Shown here in pieces: positions 36,600 through 47,876 of a DNA stretch of 64,000 bases. The stretch comes from Balaenoptera acutorostrata (taxonomy: Eukaryota > Chordata > Mammalia > Artiodactyla > Balaenopteridae). Made by a program: the position numbers and the translations under genes. The stretch spans positions 6,076,001 to 6,140,000 of the forward strand of contig NC_080067.1 in assembly GCF_949987535.1 (NCBI RefSeq). The letters run 5' to 3'. Every line of letters starts with the position of its first letter. The first letter of the stretch is position 1. The notes beneath the pieces are model-generated. The model was not told the DNA's origin. It worked only from the letters and a program-made list of their open reading frames with translations, and searched no databases.

Positions 36600-39320
36600 T
36601 GTGGAAGAAAGCCTAAAGCTAATATTCCTATGGATAATTAAGTTCAGACTCTTTTTTAGTCTTTATCTAACAGCATACTTTCACAGTAACTAATAAATCA
36701 TTTTGCTCAGTAACCTGACTATAACCTTTTGTACCATTGCAAAAGGTATCTATTTTAGGGATAGGGAACATTTCATACGGGTAGTGAAATGATTTATGTT
36801 GGGTATATGAATAAAGTTAGGAGACTATTTGGGAGCCTTGCTTTCACTTTTCTAGCTTGTTGCTTACTGTACCAGCTACATCACCTCTTCCTCAGAGCAG
36901 AAGTCCTCATGAGGATGTGAACCCCAAAATCTTGATCAAACGTAGAAATGCTGAAGATACATTAATAAGTGAATACAGTATGTTATATAACAGTAAAGAG
37001 TGTGATCTCATTTTTCGTAGGATAATATATAATTATCATTCAGCAAATAGATATTGAGCACCTTCTATGACAGAAAAGGATTCCTGAAAGCCTGAAAGTA
37101 GTAATACAAGATAATTTGTTTATAGGTTATTCTACATTACTCCTTCTCTTTATTTAAGATTTTCAGATTTTCTACTCTATGGAATTTTCTTTTTAAAGTG
37201 AAAGTATTTTAAGATAACTCATTGATGTTATTAAATTATTAACTCATCTTTGTGCTTTTACGAATGATAGAATTGAAATGCAGGTCTGCTTCCAGATATC
37301 CACTTAAAATAAGGAAACATATATTAGTAGAATTAAATAAGATAATAGTGCCCAGTTCAGAATGATAGTGTCAGGAGGTTGAAGTTTGTGTCTGGAGGCC
37401 ACCTGAATTGGCAACTCCATGACCAAGCATTCAGATCCATCATTTATTCCAGACCTTTCCAAAATCCATTGTTTCAATTAATTAAGCATTAAATTATCCT
37501 GTCCTATATCATAATCACCAACAATATGCATGTTGCAAAATCCAATGGACACTTCTATTCTCTCCTTTTCCCTGATGTGACAGCAACAGGCAATAGTGAT
37601 AACCATTCCCTTCCAGAAGCTCTTATCTCTCTTGGCTTTCACAATACCAGATTCTTTAGGTTTTTGTCCTGTTTCCATGGCCACGTCTTCTTCATCTCCT
37701 TTTCTTGCTCCTCTTCTGCAGTGCCTATCTATATATTGGAATACCCCACAGCATAAACATGTTGAATACATAAATATTTAAGTGAACAGATAAATAAGCA
37801 CATCAATAAATCTAATCTTTAACCCAAAGGCATCACCTTCATAGTGCAAGTTTTAGGAAAGGGGTGCACGGTCAGCAGAGGAGCTCATCCCTTTGAAGTT
37901 TGTTTGCAGGACTCACCCTGCAAAGGTGAAAACACTTCTTTGACTAAACAACCTCAAGGAACAGGGGCTCCAAACATTCCTTGTGGAAAACTGAATTTTG
38001 GAATAATTTTGCAAACTCCACGCTTGATTTTTCTCTTGGTTTCCATGCAGCTTGAATCACTGAATCATTCTTGAAGTTCTTTTGTTGTTTTAACACATTA
38101 AATTAGTTCATTACAGCTGAATATGTAGTGGAAAATAGCATCTGTTTACACTGTAATAATATAAAAATTACTTACCAGTAACAGAATAAAGAGCAATTTG
38201 CAAAAGCTAATCATATTTGTGCACTTGTCTGCAAAAAGTAAATTCTTAATATATGCCCAAGGGGGAAAATCACTTGCTGGTTTAAGCAGTAGAAGCAGTG
38301 ATATTAACAAGCACCACTTAGACAACTTCTATATTTAGGACTGGATCCAAAATGTTCCAGCTTGTCATGAAAATGTAGAGTTTATTAATTTTGTTAACTT
38401 ACTTTCACCTTGGAAGTTCAAACAATTTAGACTCAGATAATACCACAGAAAATCCAGTGGCCTAGAAATTTCTCAATATTTGCCAAGTCAAAATTTCAAT
38501 TACCCGTATTTAGAGAAAACTTTCTTTTTTACTTTTTTTTAGTGCTAATCACAAATACTATGGAAAAAACACATGTCAAATGCAGTTCCTGTTTTGCCCT
38601 CCTGCCCCAAACTATGGAAATTAAAAGTCAGTTTAAAAATTCAAAATTAACATTTGAACATGTTGAAAAAATGGTTTTAATAATCTCACTATGTTGCAGC
38701 TTTTAGTTTGTTTCTTCACATGTGGAAACCAGAGACTGCATAAAATTTATAATTATTGAGACATTTTTAAGTATCACATTTATAAAATTTTTATTACATT
38801 TTAATAAATAAAAATGATTATAGAACAAACCCTTTCTCCCTTGATCATAATAGAGACAGATGGCATATTTGAAAGTAAGATTAGTTTTTTTTTTCCTTAT
38901 ATTTATCAGGAAGAGAGAGAAAAAATCTATATGAAGTTAGTCTTTAAAGTTCCCTTTTCTAGAAGCCAGGATGAAACCTATTCAACTAACATAGCCTCAC
39001 TTCAGATATGTCAATAATATTCATTAAGCACAGTCTTCTTCTACATTTAGTCAGCCTTTGATTAGGACTCCCATCCTGCCGTCTTGCTTTTGACCTACCC
39101 TTTAATAAGGTTCCCGTAAATGGCTAATTCCGTCCACTATAATTTTAACTCAGAGAGAAGGACCAGGTTCTGCCAGGTTTGGAGGCTACCTCATTGTAGC
39201 TTTCAGTAGTCAGACTTCATCAATCCTCATTTTACTGCTCTACTGATAAAACTTTTATCCTTATAAATCTAGTTTCTAGAGACCAAATGCTGAGGTATGA
39301 TACTTCATGTCACAGAGAGA
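36600..39320. other. Intron stretch, AT-rich, few or no repeats
   Basis: No young mobile element is recognised. The sub-segment 38080-38350 is AT-rich with several octamer- or homeodomain-like strings and no repeat. Open frames at 37478-37781 on both strands are mutually overlapping chance frames. Confidence 0.45.
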
Positions 39321-39329
39321 AATGTGTCC

Positions 39330-39965
39330 TGCTGAAACTGCAGAAATGCATTTCTGGGGCTCTGAGGAGCTCCGGTTCTTTATGGCTCAGTGCAGAAAGA
39401 ATTCAGTGAGAGGCGAAGTGATTTATTAAAATAGGATGCTGTGAGGTTTACAAGTGGTCAGGCAAAAGGGTGCTGCCCTGAGAACTTAGTGGGCTACAGT
39501 TTTATAATCAAAGGAAAAATGGGGAGGGAGAGAAGACCACCTTCTTCCTCATTGTGGAGTAGATGTCACGCTTCCATCTTCAGCTCCTCCTTCATGTCAG
39601 GTGGGGGAGTTTTCTTGTCCTTATATGGTCAAACCGGGACTGTCATGGAGAAATGGAAACGAGCAAGAAGGCATATACTAAACATACTATACTATACTAA
39701 CATATACTAAAATATGGTAAATCATCTCAGGGTTTCACTATAATGTCACCCTTTCCTTATATTTTGTTTTTAGTGCACGCAAAGGAGTATGTTCTAGGAA
39801 TCATTAACTTACCTCACTGTGCAGGATGTGGGTCTCATTCCATCATTGTTTTATTGTTTTGGGGCATGTCTCATGCTTCTGTTGCACGCTTTTTTTGCTA
39901 AGCAAGCCTGCTTGGTTTGTGGCTAAGCAAACCTGCTTTCTTGAGTGATTATTAACTTACAGGGG
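39330..39965 (-). mobile_element. Candidate ERV solo LTR, minus strand
   Basis: On the + strand the left portion reads 'gcagaaagaattcagtgaga' and 'gatttattaaaat', which is the reversed R-U5 pattern of many ERV LTRs, with AATAAA on the minus strand. The right end 'ttattaacttaca' gives a TG start on the minus strand. Within the probable U3 a 17-bp block (gctaagcaagcctgctt) is repeated at 25-bp spacing (39897 and 39922), with one mismatch. I see no flanking internal genes. The exact ends and a TSD could not be fixed. Confidence 0.6.
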
Positions 39966-40384
39966 TCTCCCATACTTTTTTCTTTACTTATGATTCCTTA
40001 GTGGGATTTAATCACCTAATTTTTTCCTTTTACTCTGTCTCTATCACTTTCCTTCTAGTTAACTCAGTTTGGCATGAGGATGAAAAGGGAATGATTCTCT
40101 CTATGCTGAAACTTGAAGATTTTAAGCACTTTAAGAAAAGACTTTAAAAAAAAAAAAAAAAGCTGAGTGATGAAGTATACTCTAGCTCAATGAAAAATTT
40201 GAAAATCTGTTATTGCATACACTGTCAGTTGGAAGCTTAGTTCATTCATTCAAATGTTGCAGCTGATTAAGGATTGTGTTTCAGTGGTTAAACAGGAAAA
40301 AATCTTTTATTTGCCTCTCAAATGGCATTTCCCAACAGCTTCAGTTACCATCTGTTGCTGATAACTCCCCAATTTAGCTACGGC

Positions 40385-40940
40385 CCAGACTTCATCTCTA
40401 ATCTCCAGACCATATAGCTAACTGCAGAGTGCATGTTTTATTTAGATGTTTTAAAGACTCCTCAAACTCAACATATCCCAAACCAGCCCACGCTCTTCCC
40501 CCAGACATCTGGGCCTCTTTGAATATCAGCAGTTCTAGGAAATGGAACCTCTAATCATGCGTTTACAAGCAGAAGCCATTGGAGCATCTTTGAGACCTCC
40601 CCTCAAAATTCACCATGAATGCTTGACGTTTCCAACTTACATATTAATCACACGTGTGCACTCTTCTCTCTCTACTTTCACCATCATCATCCAGTTCTTA
40701 GGTGTGGCCATCTCTTCATGAACCCTCACAATAATAATGGAACCTTCTCCTCCTTACCCGCTCTTGCTCTCCTCCTCCCATGCACACTCTTTGTTCCTGC
40801 CCAAGTGATCTCGTAAAAATGCAAGCATGTTTATGTTTCTGTATTTCTCAAGACCTTTGAGCAGACTGCCATTTGAACAAAGAGTAAAAAACATAACCCT
40901 GAACTGTACCTACAGGTCTCTCTGTGCCAGAACTGACTTG
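40385..40940 (+). mobile_element. L2-type LINE fragment, plus strand
   Basis: The text 'atctccagaccatatagcta', 'actcctcaaactcaacatat' and 'gtgatctcgtaaaaatgcaa', later 'aagacctttgagcagactgc', follows the order of a common L2 3' ORF region. It is diverged and non-coding. Confidence 0.5.
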
Positions 40941-42508
40941 TGCCCAAAGATACTCCTTGATGCCTGAAGGCTTCATATTTGGGGATATAATCAAACACTT
41001 GGTTTAGTAAATCAGCATTAATTTATTGGACCTGGTATTGAAAGAATCTAACTAGGGTAGACCCTCAGATAGAATGATGCTAATAATAGTATCGAAAGCA
41101 TGGTCCTGCAATAAACTCTGAGTGAAATTAAATGAATTAATGACCACATAAATTGACAACTTTTTTTTTTATTAATGAACTTAATATCTATTTAGTCTTA
41201 CCTGTGTTCTATGCAAGGTTAGCTACGATGAAGTCACATAATAGGATTGTTTTCCATTGTCCACTCCCATTGGGATTAAGGAGTTATAAGTGTGGTCTCT
41301 GGAGTACAAGTGCTTTTGCCCTTCCTACACAGTTGAGCTGCTCTAAGTTCCAGGATCTCAGTCTCCTCATGTGTAAGATGCCCTTGATAACTGCAATTCC
41401 CTTGTAGGTCTTTGTAAGGCGTCAGTGAGAATATTCATATATACCCTTTAGCACACCACATGGCCCAGAGAAGCATTCCATAAAAGCCTCACACTAACAT
41501 CCACTGGGTAAAGGACCAGCAGGATCTCCTCAGTGCATTTGTGAATCACTTATCTTTTCCTCCAAGCATCACCCTGGGGAAAAACCCTCTGGCCAGAATG
41601 CTCCCAAGAATTACTGAATGAACATGGGGGATACTGTGGTCTCAGCACCTGTTTGTGGAAGTTTTCTCTAAACCCTAAACTGTTGGGATTGGCACTTTTT
41701 CTTGCTAACACAACTCATCTATACCATGGTCAATCGGGAAACATAAACACAATTTTATTCATGCCATGGGAAGAAATTTTGACATAACAGGAAATCAGGC
41801 ATTTATACATGTCCAGATAAATCAGTCTTCTGGAGTCATTGTCACTGTCTCTTCCTTGCTCACCCTTCTTCTAAAGTTAATCCAAGGCCAAAGGCATTTC
41901 TTTCTGCATCTTTGGTAAATGAAAGTTGAAAACAACGGCAACAAAAACAAATGCTTTTTTCTGCCCACCAAATATGTTCCTAAGTCCAGGAAGAAACTCT
42001 TATTTGAGAAGCTGGGTGGATTTCCCCAGGTTTTGCCCATAAAATGTCTCACTTCAGACCTCTTTGGTCAAAAGGGTGTCCTGAGGTCAGGTCAGGTTGG
42101 CTGAGCTTCTCTTATTTAACAGCATTTTCTTTTCCTTTTTTCCTAGAACCACAATTTCCACAAAAATACAGTTTTTTCACAATTTGCATCCATCTCAAGA
42201 GTTCTCTAACTTAGGCACCAAAGTGATTTATACAAAAGAACATTAGTTTTCCTTTCTTTTGACAAAAATTAGCATTTATTCTCATTATTGAGCCCATATT
42301 CTATCCCAAAAAGCCTTAGGTACTTTGCCATAATTTATTTCATTGAGTTGGGTTGGGGCTTTGCCAGTTTTTCTAATGGTTGTTGTTTTTTCCCTCCTAA
42401 TTTTCTAGATACGTTTTATGGAACGTAGAGCTTAACCCCTTTGCAATAGGACTTTCAAATATGGCTTGTATTTTTTTCTCATCTTTTGAGTTTGCCTATG
42501 GTATTTTT

Positions 42509-43144
42509 TTTGGGGGGGGGATTTTTTTTTTTTTATTCAAACAGAAAGTCACAAAAATTATAATATCCTCATCAGTTCACTCAGTCCCATGTAACTAATT
42601 TTTTTTCATCTTGATCTTTTGTTAGCACTTTTATGAGTTCATCAGTTTTCCATTAGAGTTCTGAAAATGCTTATTCATTCAGTTCGGCAGTACAGTCAGT
42701 TACCAGAAACCTGTACTTGTCAGAGTCTTTTCCATGAATTCCTTGAAGATGAAACCCTTTTATAGGAACATTTTTGCAAAAGCATCAGAGTACACCCAGA
42801 ACTGTCTGTAAATGACAAAAGACTTAAAAATGACCACGGTTAAAGATTTGATGAAAGTTCATAATAATGCAACTGACAAGGAAATTTAGTTATTTCTGAG
42901 ATATACATTTTAAAGTAATAACTAGAATTATGACTTATTATAACAGAACATACAAGATTTTTAGAAATTTCATGTAATGTCTGAAACATTTATATTAACA
43001 TATTTCCATACAAAGAACCCAAAGAAAGTTTAGTATTAGTTGTTTTGTTTGTTTGTTTGTTTGTTTGTTTATACTGCAGGTTCTTATTAGTCATCAGTTT
43101 TATACACATCAGTGTATACATGTCAATCCCAATCGCCCAATTCA
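42509..43144 (-). mobile_element. L1 insertion with likely 3' transduction, minus strand
   Basis: A perfect 15-bp TSD, GCCTATGGTATTTTT, lies at 42494-42508 and 43145-43159 and bounds 636 bp. On the minus strand the order is: about 100 bp of L1 3' end (43040-43144), an internal (AAAC)n tract (about 43032-43072), about 490 bp with no L1 similarity I recognise, then a terminal poly-A (the T run at about 42522-42534) followed by a C run. This is the layout of an L1 that read through its own tail and carried downstream DNA with it. Confidence 0.8.
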
Positions 43145-43159
43145 GCCTATGGTATTTTT

Positions 43160-45034
43160 AATAGAGAAGATGTATTAATGTGGCTGAATTTATCAGTGTG
43201 CCTCATTCTCTGCTCTGTCCCCATAACGACAACTGTCGCCATAACTACAAAAGTGTTTAGCCACTGTTCAGTGAGTCCTTTGTGACTGAATGAGCAGTGA
43301 AAAGCCTGGAATACGGGTGTGCTATGCCCATCGGAGTTGAGGTTCTTGTGGTTATTTATGGTCCCAATCCCATCTCTTCCCAGTGCACCCAAAGTGCTTC
43401 AGAAAAATGCTATGGTACTTAGCACTGAGAAAACGTCTGCTCAACTATATACCATGTATTTTGTGGGCTCCAGAAATCTCATTTACAGTTACATATTTCA
43501 GAGGGGATCTTTGAAACAAATTCATTAAAAGAACAATCAGAACAATTCTCAGATTCATGAATTAGAGATGAGAAATGCTATAAAACTAGAGGGAGGAGGC
43601 CTTCCTTGATTTATGGAGAAGTAGGGAATTTAATATTTTTCCCCAAATGGAAGGTGCTCTTTTTCAGCAAATGCAGGGTATAGATTATTATGTGGATTTG
43701 TAGGGAGGAAAATGGGTTAATCATGTCATAGTTAATTTCTGTATATTGTTTTAGAGCAATATAGAGAAAATATTCCATTTGGAAACTTTAACAATCGTGT
43801 TAATAGAGAAATAGCATTCTCCACATCCTGAAAATTTCTCTATGTGTATTTAAGAGAATTTGGACTTTTAGAAAAATCTTAAAATGAAAAATCATCACTG
43901 GAAACATTCATGGCATGTCCCAGATTTAAAAAAAACAAAACTTGTTATTCATCAAAATTTTTTAAAAGTGAAACAATCTCCATATTATTCCTTGCCGCAT
44001 CCTATGCAAAGAGAGCTCCCATAAATAGCGCAATTTACAGTTGATGGTAAGCTTCTCTCAGAGAAAAAATAATAGTTTGTGTTTCTGCCAGATGCTTTTC
44101 CAGCATTAAGTGCTATAAATATGCCCTGAAGTGTGTTCAACAGATAAGGCAAAATGCCAAAGAATGGCAGAGAATTAAGTTGCACCCTGTTCACATACAG
44201 AATCCATTGAGACACCATATGCATATTTCCATTTTAAAATCAAAATGTGAAATTAATTCAACGTGCATTTAATAGGAACCTATTTAGAGATCTCTGCTAG
44301 GTCCCAGGGACAAAATGATGAGGTCTTTCTCTCTCTGTTGAGGAATTTACTCTCTATCAGAAGAAACAGACATTTGACCCTAGTTATGGCAGTGATGTCA
44401 GTGCTATAAGGAGCCACTCCCTGTACCCAAGACCACATGGAGCTGGTGACCTGTGATGAACAGGTATCTGCCAGGCAAGTGAAGGTGCTCCAGGCAGAGG
44501 GAGAAGGCTTTGAAAATGATTTCTTCTTGTGGTATTTTCCTTAAGAGCATAAAAGGGAGGGCTTTCCCACATTTATCTACACTGCAGGCAGTTATTCTTG
44601 TTAGAGAGCAGACATCATGATTGGGGTGATAGGTAGGTAGGTTTCTTAGAGGAGGAGGTTGGGACGATTTAGGAGAAGCATGCAGGTCACACCCGGAAAT
44701 AAAGTTTTTCTCTGCATCTGATACCAACACCTTTGACAGCTTCACCCTCGGACATGATTAGATACAACATGGTTAATTCCCCCCACACTTTCCAATGGTA
44801 GATGACAGTCACGCACTGAGGGGAGTGTTCAGCTGTGGACATGGTGAAGGGATATTGTACGCTGGCTGAGTAGTTAGACACAGTGGTTTTTCTGATTTCT
44901 CTCAGTTTCTTACAAGAAATTATTGTGGTTATATCAGTAGAGTTAAAACTCATTTGCTGTCTCTCATTTACAAAAAGATCCCCAAAAGACCGAGCAAACT
45001 TCACCAGAACCAAATGTTCCTTTTGGCTCAATTA
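43160..45034. other. Intron stretch, no repeat recognised
   Basis: This is 1.9 kb of AT-rich DNA between the L1 insertion and the solo LTR. Minus-strand open frames at 43985-44224, 44404-44745 and 44687-45031 overlap in different frames and have no recognisable domain, so I treat them as chance. Confidence 0.5.
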
Positions 45035-45038
45035 GATC

Positions 45039-45477
45039 TGAGACAGGCTGGGACCTGTGACCCGGGACCCTTTGCTGCAGGGCTTGCACCTGGACAAACA
45101 TCTCCTCCAGCAAGAAAATACAAAGAAACTGGAAGGGACTAAAAATAGCTGCGTGCATGCACAGTTGGGGCAAATTATGGACAACAAGATACAAAAAGAT
45201 CAAAAACCCAACTGCCACTTCTGAAGAGCTGGGAGCAAAAGCAGGGCACTGTGCATGCCCCCTGCGCTCAGCACCACCTAAGGGTGGGCAGATCACCTAA
45301 GCCACACCTCTGGCCCCACTCCCTGGACCCGCCCCTACCCTAACCCCATATAAGGAACCAGCTCGCCCCCGCTAGGGCAGTGAGCAAGGGAACCTGTTAA
45401 GCCTTGCCTGAATTTCTTGTCTGTCCTCTTATCAATTTCTATTGATCGGAGAAGGCCAAGAACCCTGGTCGGTATCA
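45039..45477 (+). mobile_element. Candidate ERV1-type solo LTR, plus strand
   Basis: The 439-bp segment begins TGAGACAGG, ends GGTATCA, and is flanked on both sides by GATC (45035-45038 and 45478-45481). That gives TG...CA ends with a 4-bp TSD, typical of gammaretrovirus-like ERV1 LTRs. It is GC-richer than its surroundings, has a TATA-like 'catataagg' at 45347-45355 and a MEF2-like CTAAAAATAG at 45139-45148. No primer-binding site or internal genes follow it, so it is solo. The family is not named because I cannot match a consensus. Confidence 0.7.
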
Positions 45478-45481
45478 GATC

Positions 45482-47040
45482 ATGAGCACCGGCTTCCAAA
45501 GCCCACTGTCAGCCAGTGTCTCCCAATCAGGACCCCACCATTAGAGGTCATGGAGGCAGCTGTTTGTACCCCAGACATACAAGAACAGTGGTTTCACAAC
45601 AGGAGCCAGGCAAAAACTCTCAAATTAGCCTCTCTTACTCAAATAAGTGCTATTTTTATCATCCATATTAGATACTTGAAAACATTAAGTACTTAATATT
45701 TAAAAATCATGAAGTTTCTAGATGAGTTGAGAAGCTTTGAAAAAGATAAGTGAGTCCATCGAGATTTTTTCACAACCACTTAGTGACAAGGTATTTTTGT
45801 TGCTTATAAAAGTTAGTTACCTAATATATCTGAGAAATTGTGACATGCCTCTCTTCTTTTTCTCTATGTTTATTTAGAATTTGTTTTTTCAGTGACTACT
45901 GGTAGTGTATAAAAGTGGCCCTACTCTTGTGGTATTATCTTTTTTTTTTTTCTATTTTTGTATTCCTGAGGCAGGTACTATTCATTTCTGTATTGAAGAG
46001 TACAGAAGACAGGAACACAAAGTAAGGCATCAATCATTTGAGCTCAGAGAGAACACTCTTAATTGAATCATGTTTTTCACTTTGGGACTCAATGCAAGTG
46101 AATTTTCACTTTTATTCATATTGTAGTCATCTACCTAAATGTTAGCTGCACAATCACAGATTAAAATAAGTTGTTAAATATTCTTTATGGGACATGTAAT
46201 TAAGGAATAAAAATATCTATCTCCTGTCATTTTCCCCATTGAGTAAGAGAATTTGAAAAGTACATATCTTCACATCAGTAGGGAAAATGTATAACCATAA
46301 ACGATTCTATCTTTAAATTTCTTCTCCAAATATTTTGTTAAGTGGAGTAACAGGGAAGGCAGTCTCTTGGCTTACTAGCATGGTTTTTATTTGCCTGCTG
46401 GCTAGGAGTTTCCTTCAATTAAAACAGCCTTAAGTACATAAAGAAAGAACTTAGCCATGGCTAACACTGAATCAGTGTTAACTGAATCAGTTAATGCAAA
46501 TATAATAGTGAGTTAATGCTTGTTATAGTGAGGTTTTAAGAGACATGACACAGGGCCTTGCTTTTGCTTATTTTTTTACAGAACTAGCGATTCCCCCAGC
46601 ACCCCCGCACAAATGGATCACAGCAAAGTATTCAACAAAGAGGTACAAACAATGGGGTCAGAGGTCATGCTGCAACAATAATTAGCTTGGAGAGAAAAGG
46701 TAAAATATACAGAGAGAATCACAAGGGCTTGGAAAGCACTTATATGGGGTTTGAGAGTTACAAGATTTCCAAGATTGATATGCTATTTTGCATTCATCCC
46801 TCTTGAATAGAAGTTCCCCAATTCCCTATGTTATCTGAGTTATTTTTTACCTCTTTTTATGGATTGTATTTAAAGAAAGAAACTTTTGATAATTTTTCTT
46901 GGGTAATACACATTACTCACAGTTAGACATATGGAAAGGTTCAATTTTCAAATGACTATATATTGATCTTCTAAAACCTAGACATTGGCCACTTATACAA
47001 GAAGGGGCCATCTTTGGAGAAAATGTACTAATATTTAGGA
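45482..47040. other. Intron stretch with a double palindrome
   Basis: No gene or repeat family is recognised. It contains the overlapping palindromes at 46462-46494. Confidence 0.5.
46462..46494. repeat. Two overlapping odd-centred palindromes
   Basis: TAACACTGAATCAGTGTTA (46462-46480) and TTAACTGAATCAGTTAA (46478-46494) are each perfect inverted repeats around a single central A. They share TTA and both contain CTGAATCAG at 15-bp spacing. Confidence 0.95.
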
Positions 47041-47404
47041 TGAGTGGTTCTAAAACTTTAGTACGCTCCAGGAGCACCTGGAAAGGTTGTAAAACATGGA
47101 TTGCTGAGCTTCATAGCCATAGTTTCTGATTCAGTGGGTCTGGGAAAGAAGTTGAGAATTTGCATTCCTTTTTTTTTTTTTCAAGTTCACTGAATATCAT
47201 CTTATTGCTTTTTTCAATTGAAGTATAATTGATTTACAATATTATGTTAGTTTCACGTGTACAGCATAGTGATTCACTCTTTTTTCCAGATTATATTCCA
47301 TTATAGGTTATTATAAGATGTTGGGTACAATTCCCTGCATTTCTAACAAGCTCCCAGCTGCCACTGCGGCTACTCATCTGGGGACCACACTTTAAGAACT
47401 AATG
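47041..47404 (-). mobile_element. MER5A DNA transposon, minus strand, split by an L1
   Basis: From 'gagtggttctaaaacttt' through 'tttctgattcagtgggtctg' and, after the L1, 'ttctaacaagctcccagctg' to 'ggaccacactttaagaac', the order matches a nearly complete reversed MER5A (hAT-Charlie). The L1 occupies 47169-47335. Confidence 0.85.
47169..47335 (-). mobile_element. Very short L1 3' end inside MER5A, minus strand
   Basis: A T-rich tail is followed by 'gaagtataattgatttacaa', 'tgtacagcatagtgattcac' and 'ttccattataggttattata'. The TSD is TGCATT(C/T)C at 47161-47168 and 47336-47343. It is only about 167 bp, strongly 5' truncated. Confidence 0.88.
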
Positions 47405-47732
47405 CTTTATATGAGTATTAAATGAAACTGAGAGTTGATAATAAACAAATTAAGATAGAATCATCAGAAACTTTCTATTGATATATACAGAAGTGATATT
47501 CAAAATATTTAACAAGCCACTGAACAGTTAGAATGTATACTGGTCTTAATCCACATAGCTGAACCTATGCAAATGGCCTGAATATTAGATTTGAGTGAGT
47601 GTATGCAACATAAAAACAACTGTACAGAGATAAATACAAATTTTAAACTTTTTTCCAGGAGTAGTTTTTCAATAGTTTTCAAAATAAAAATCGAAAGTAA
47701 GTGTTTTAGAGTTTAGGATGCTATATCTTTTT

Positions 47733-47876
47733 TATTTTTTATTTTTATTTTTATTATTTTTTTAAACATCTTTATTGAAGTATAATTGCCTTACAATAGT
47801 GTGTTAGCTTCTGCTTTATAACAAAGTGAATCAGTTATACATATACAATATGTTCCCATTTCTCTTCCCTCTTGCA
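47733..47876 (-). mobile_element. 144-bp L1 3' end with 19-bp TSD, minus strand
   Basis: A T-rich tail is followed by 'aacatctttattgaagtata', 'gtgttagcttctgctttata' and 'aacaaagtgaatcagttata'. The perfect TSD TAGGATGCTATATCTTTTT lies at 47714-47732 and 47877-47895. Confidence 0.95.

Noticed and set aside
44404..45031. Two adjacent minus-strand frames of over 110 codons
   Set aside because: They are in different frames, lack domains, and the right end abuts the LTR at 45039; chance frames.
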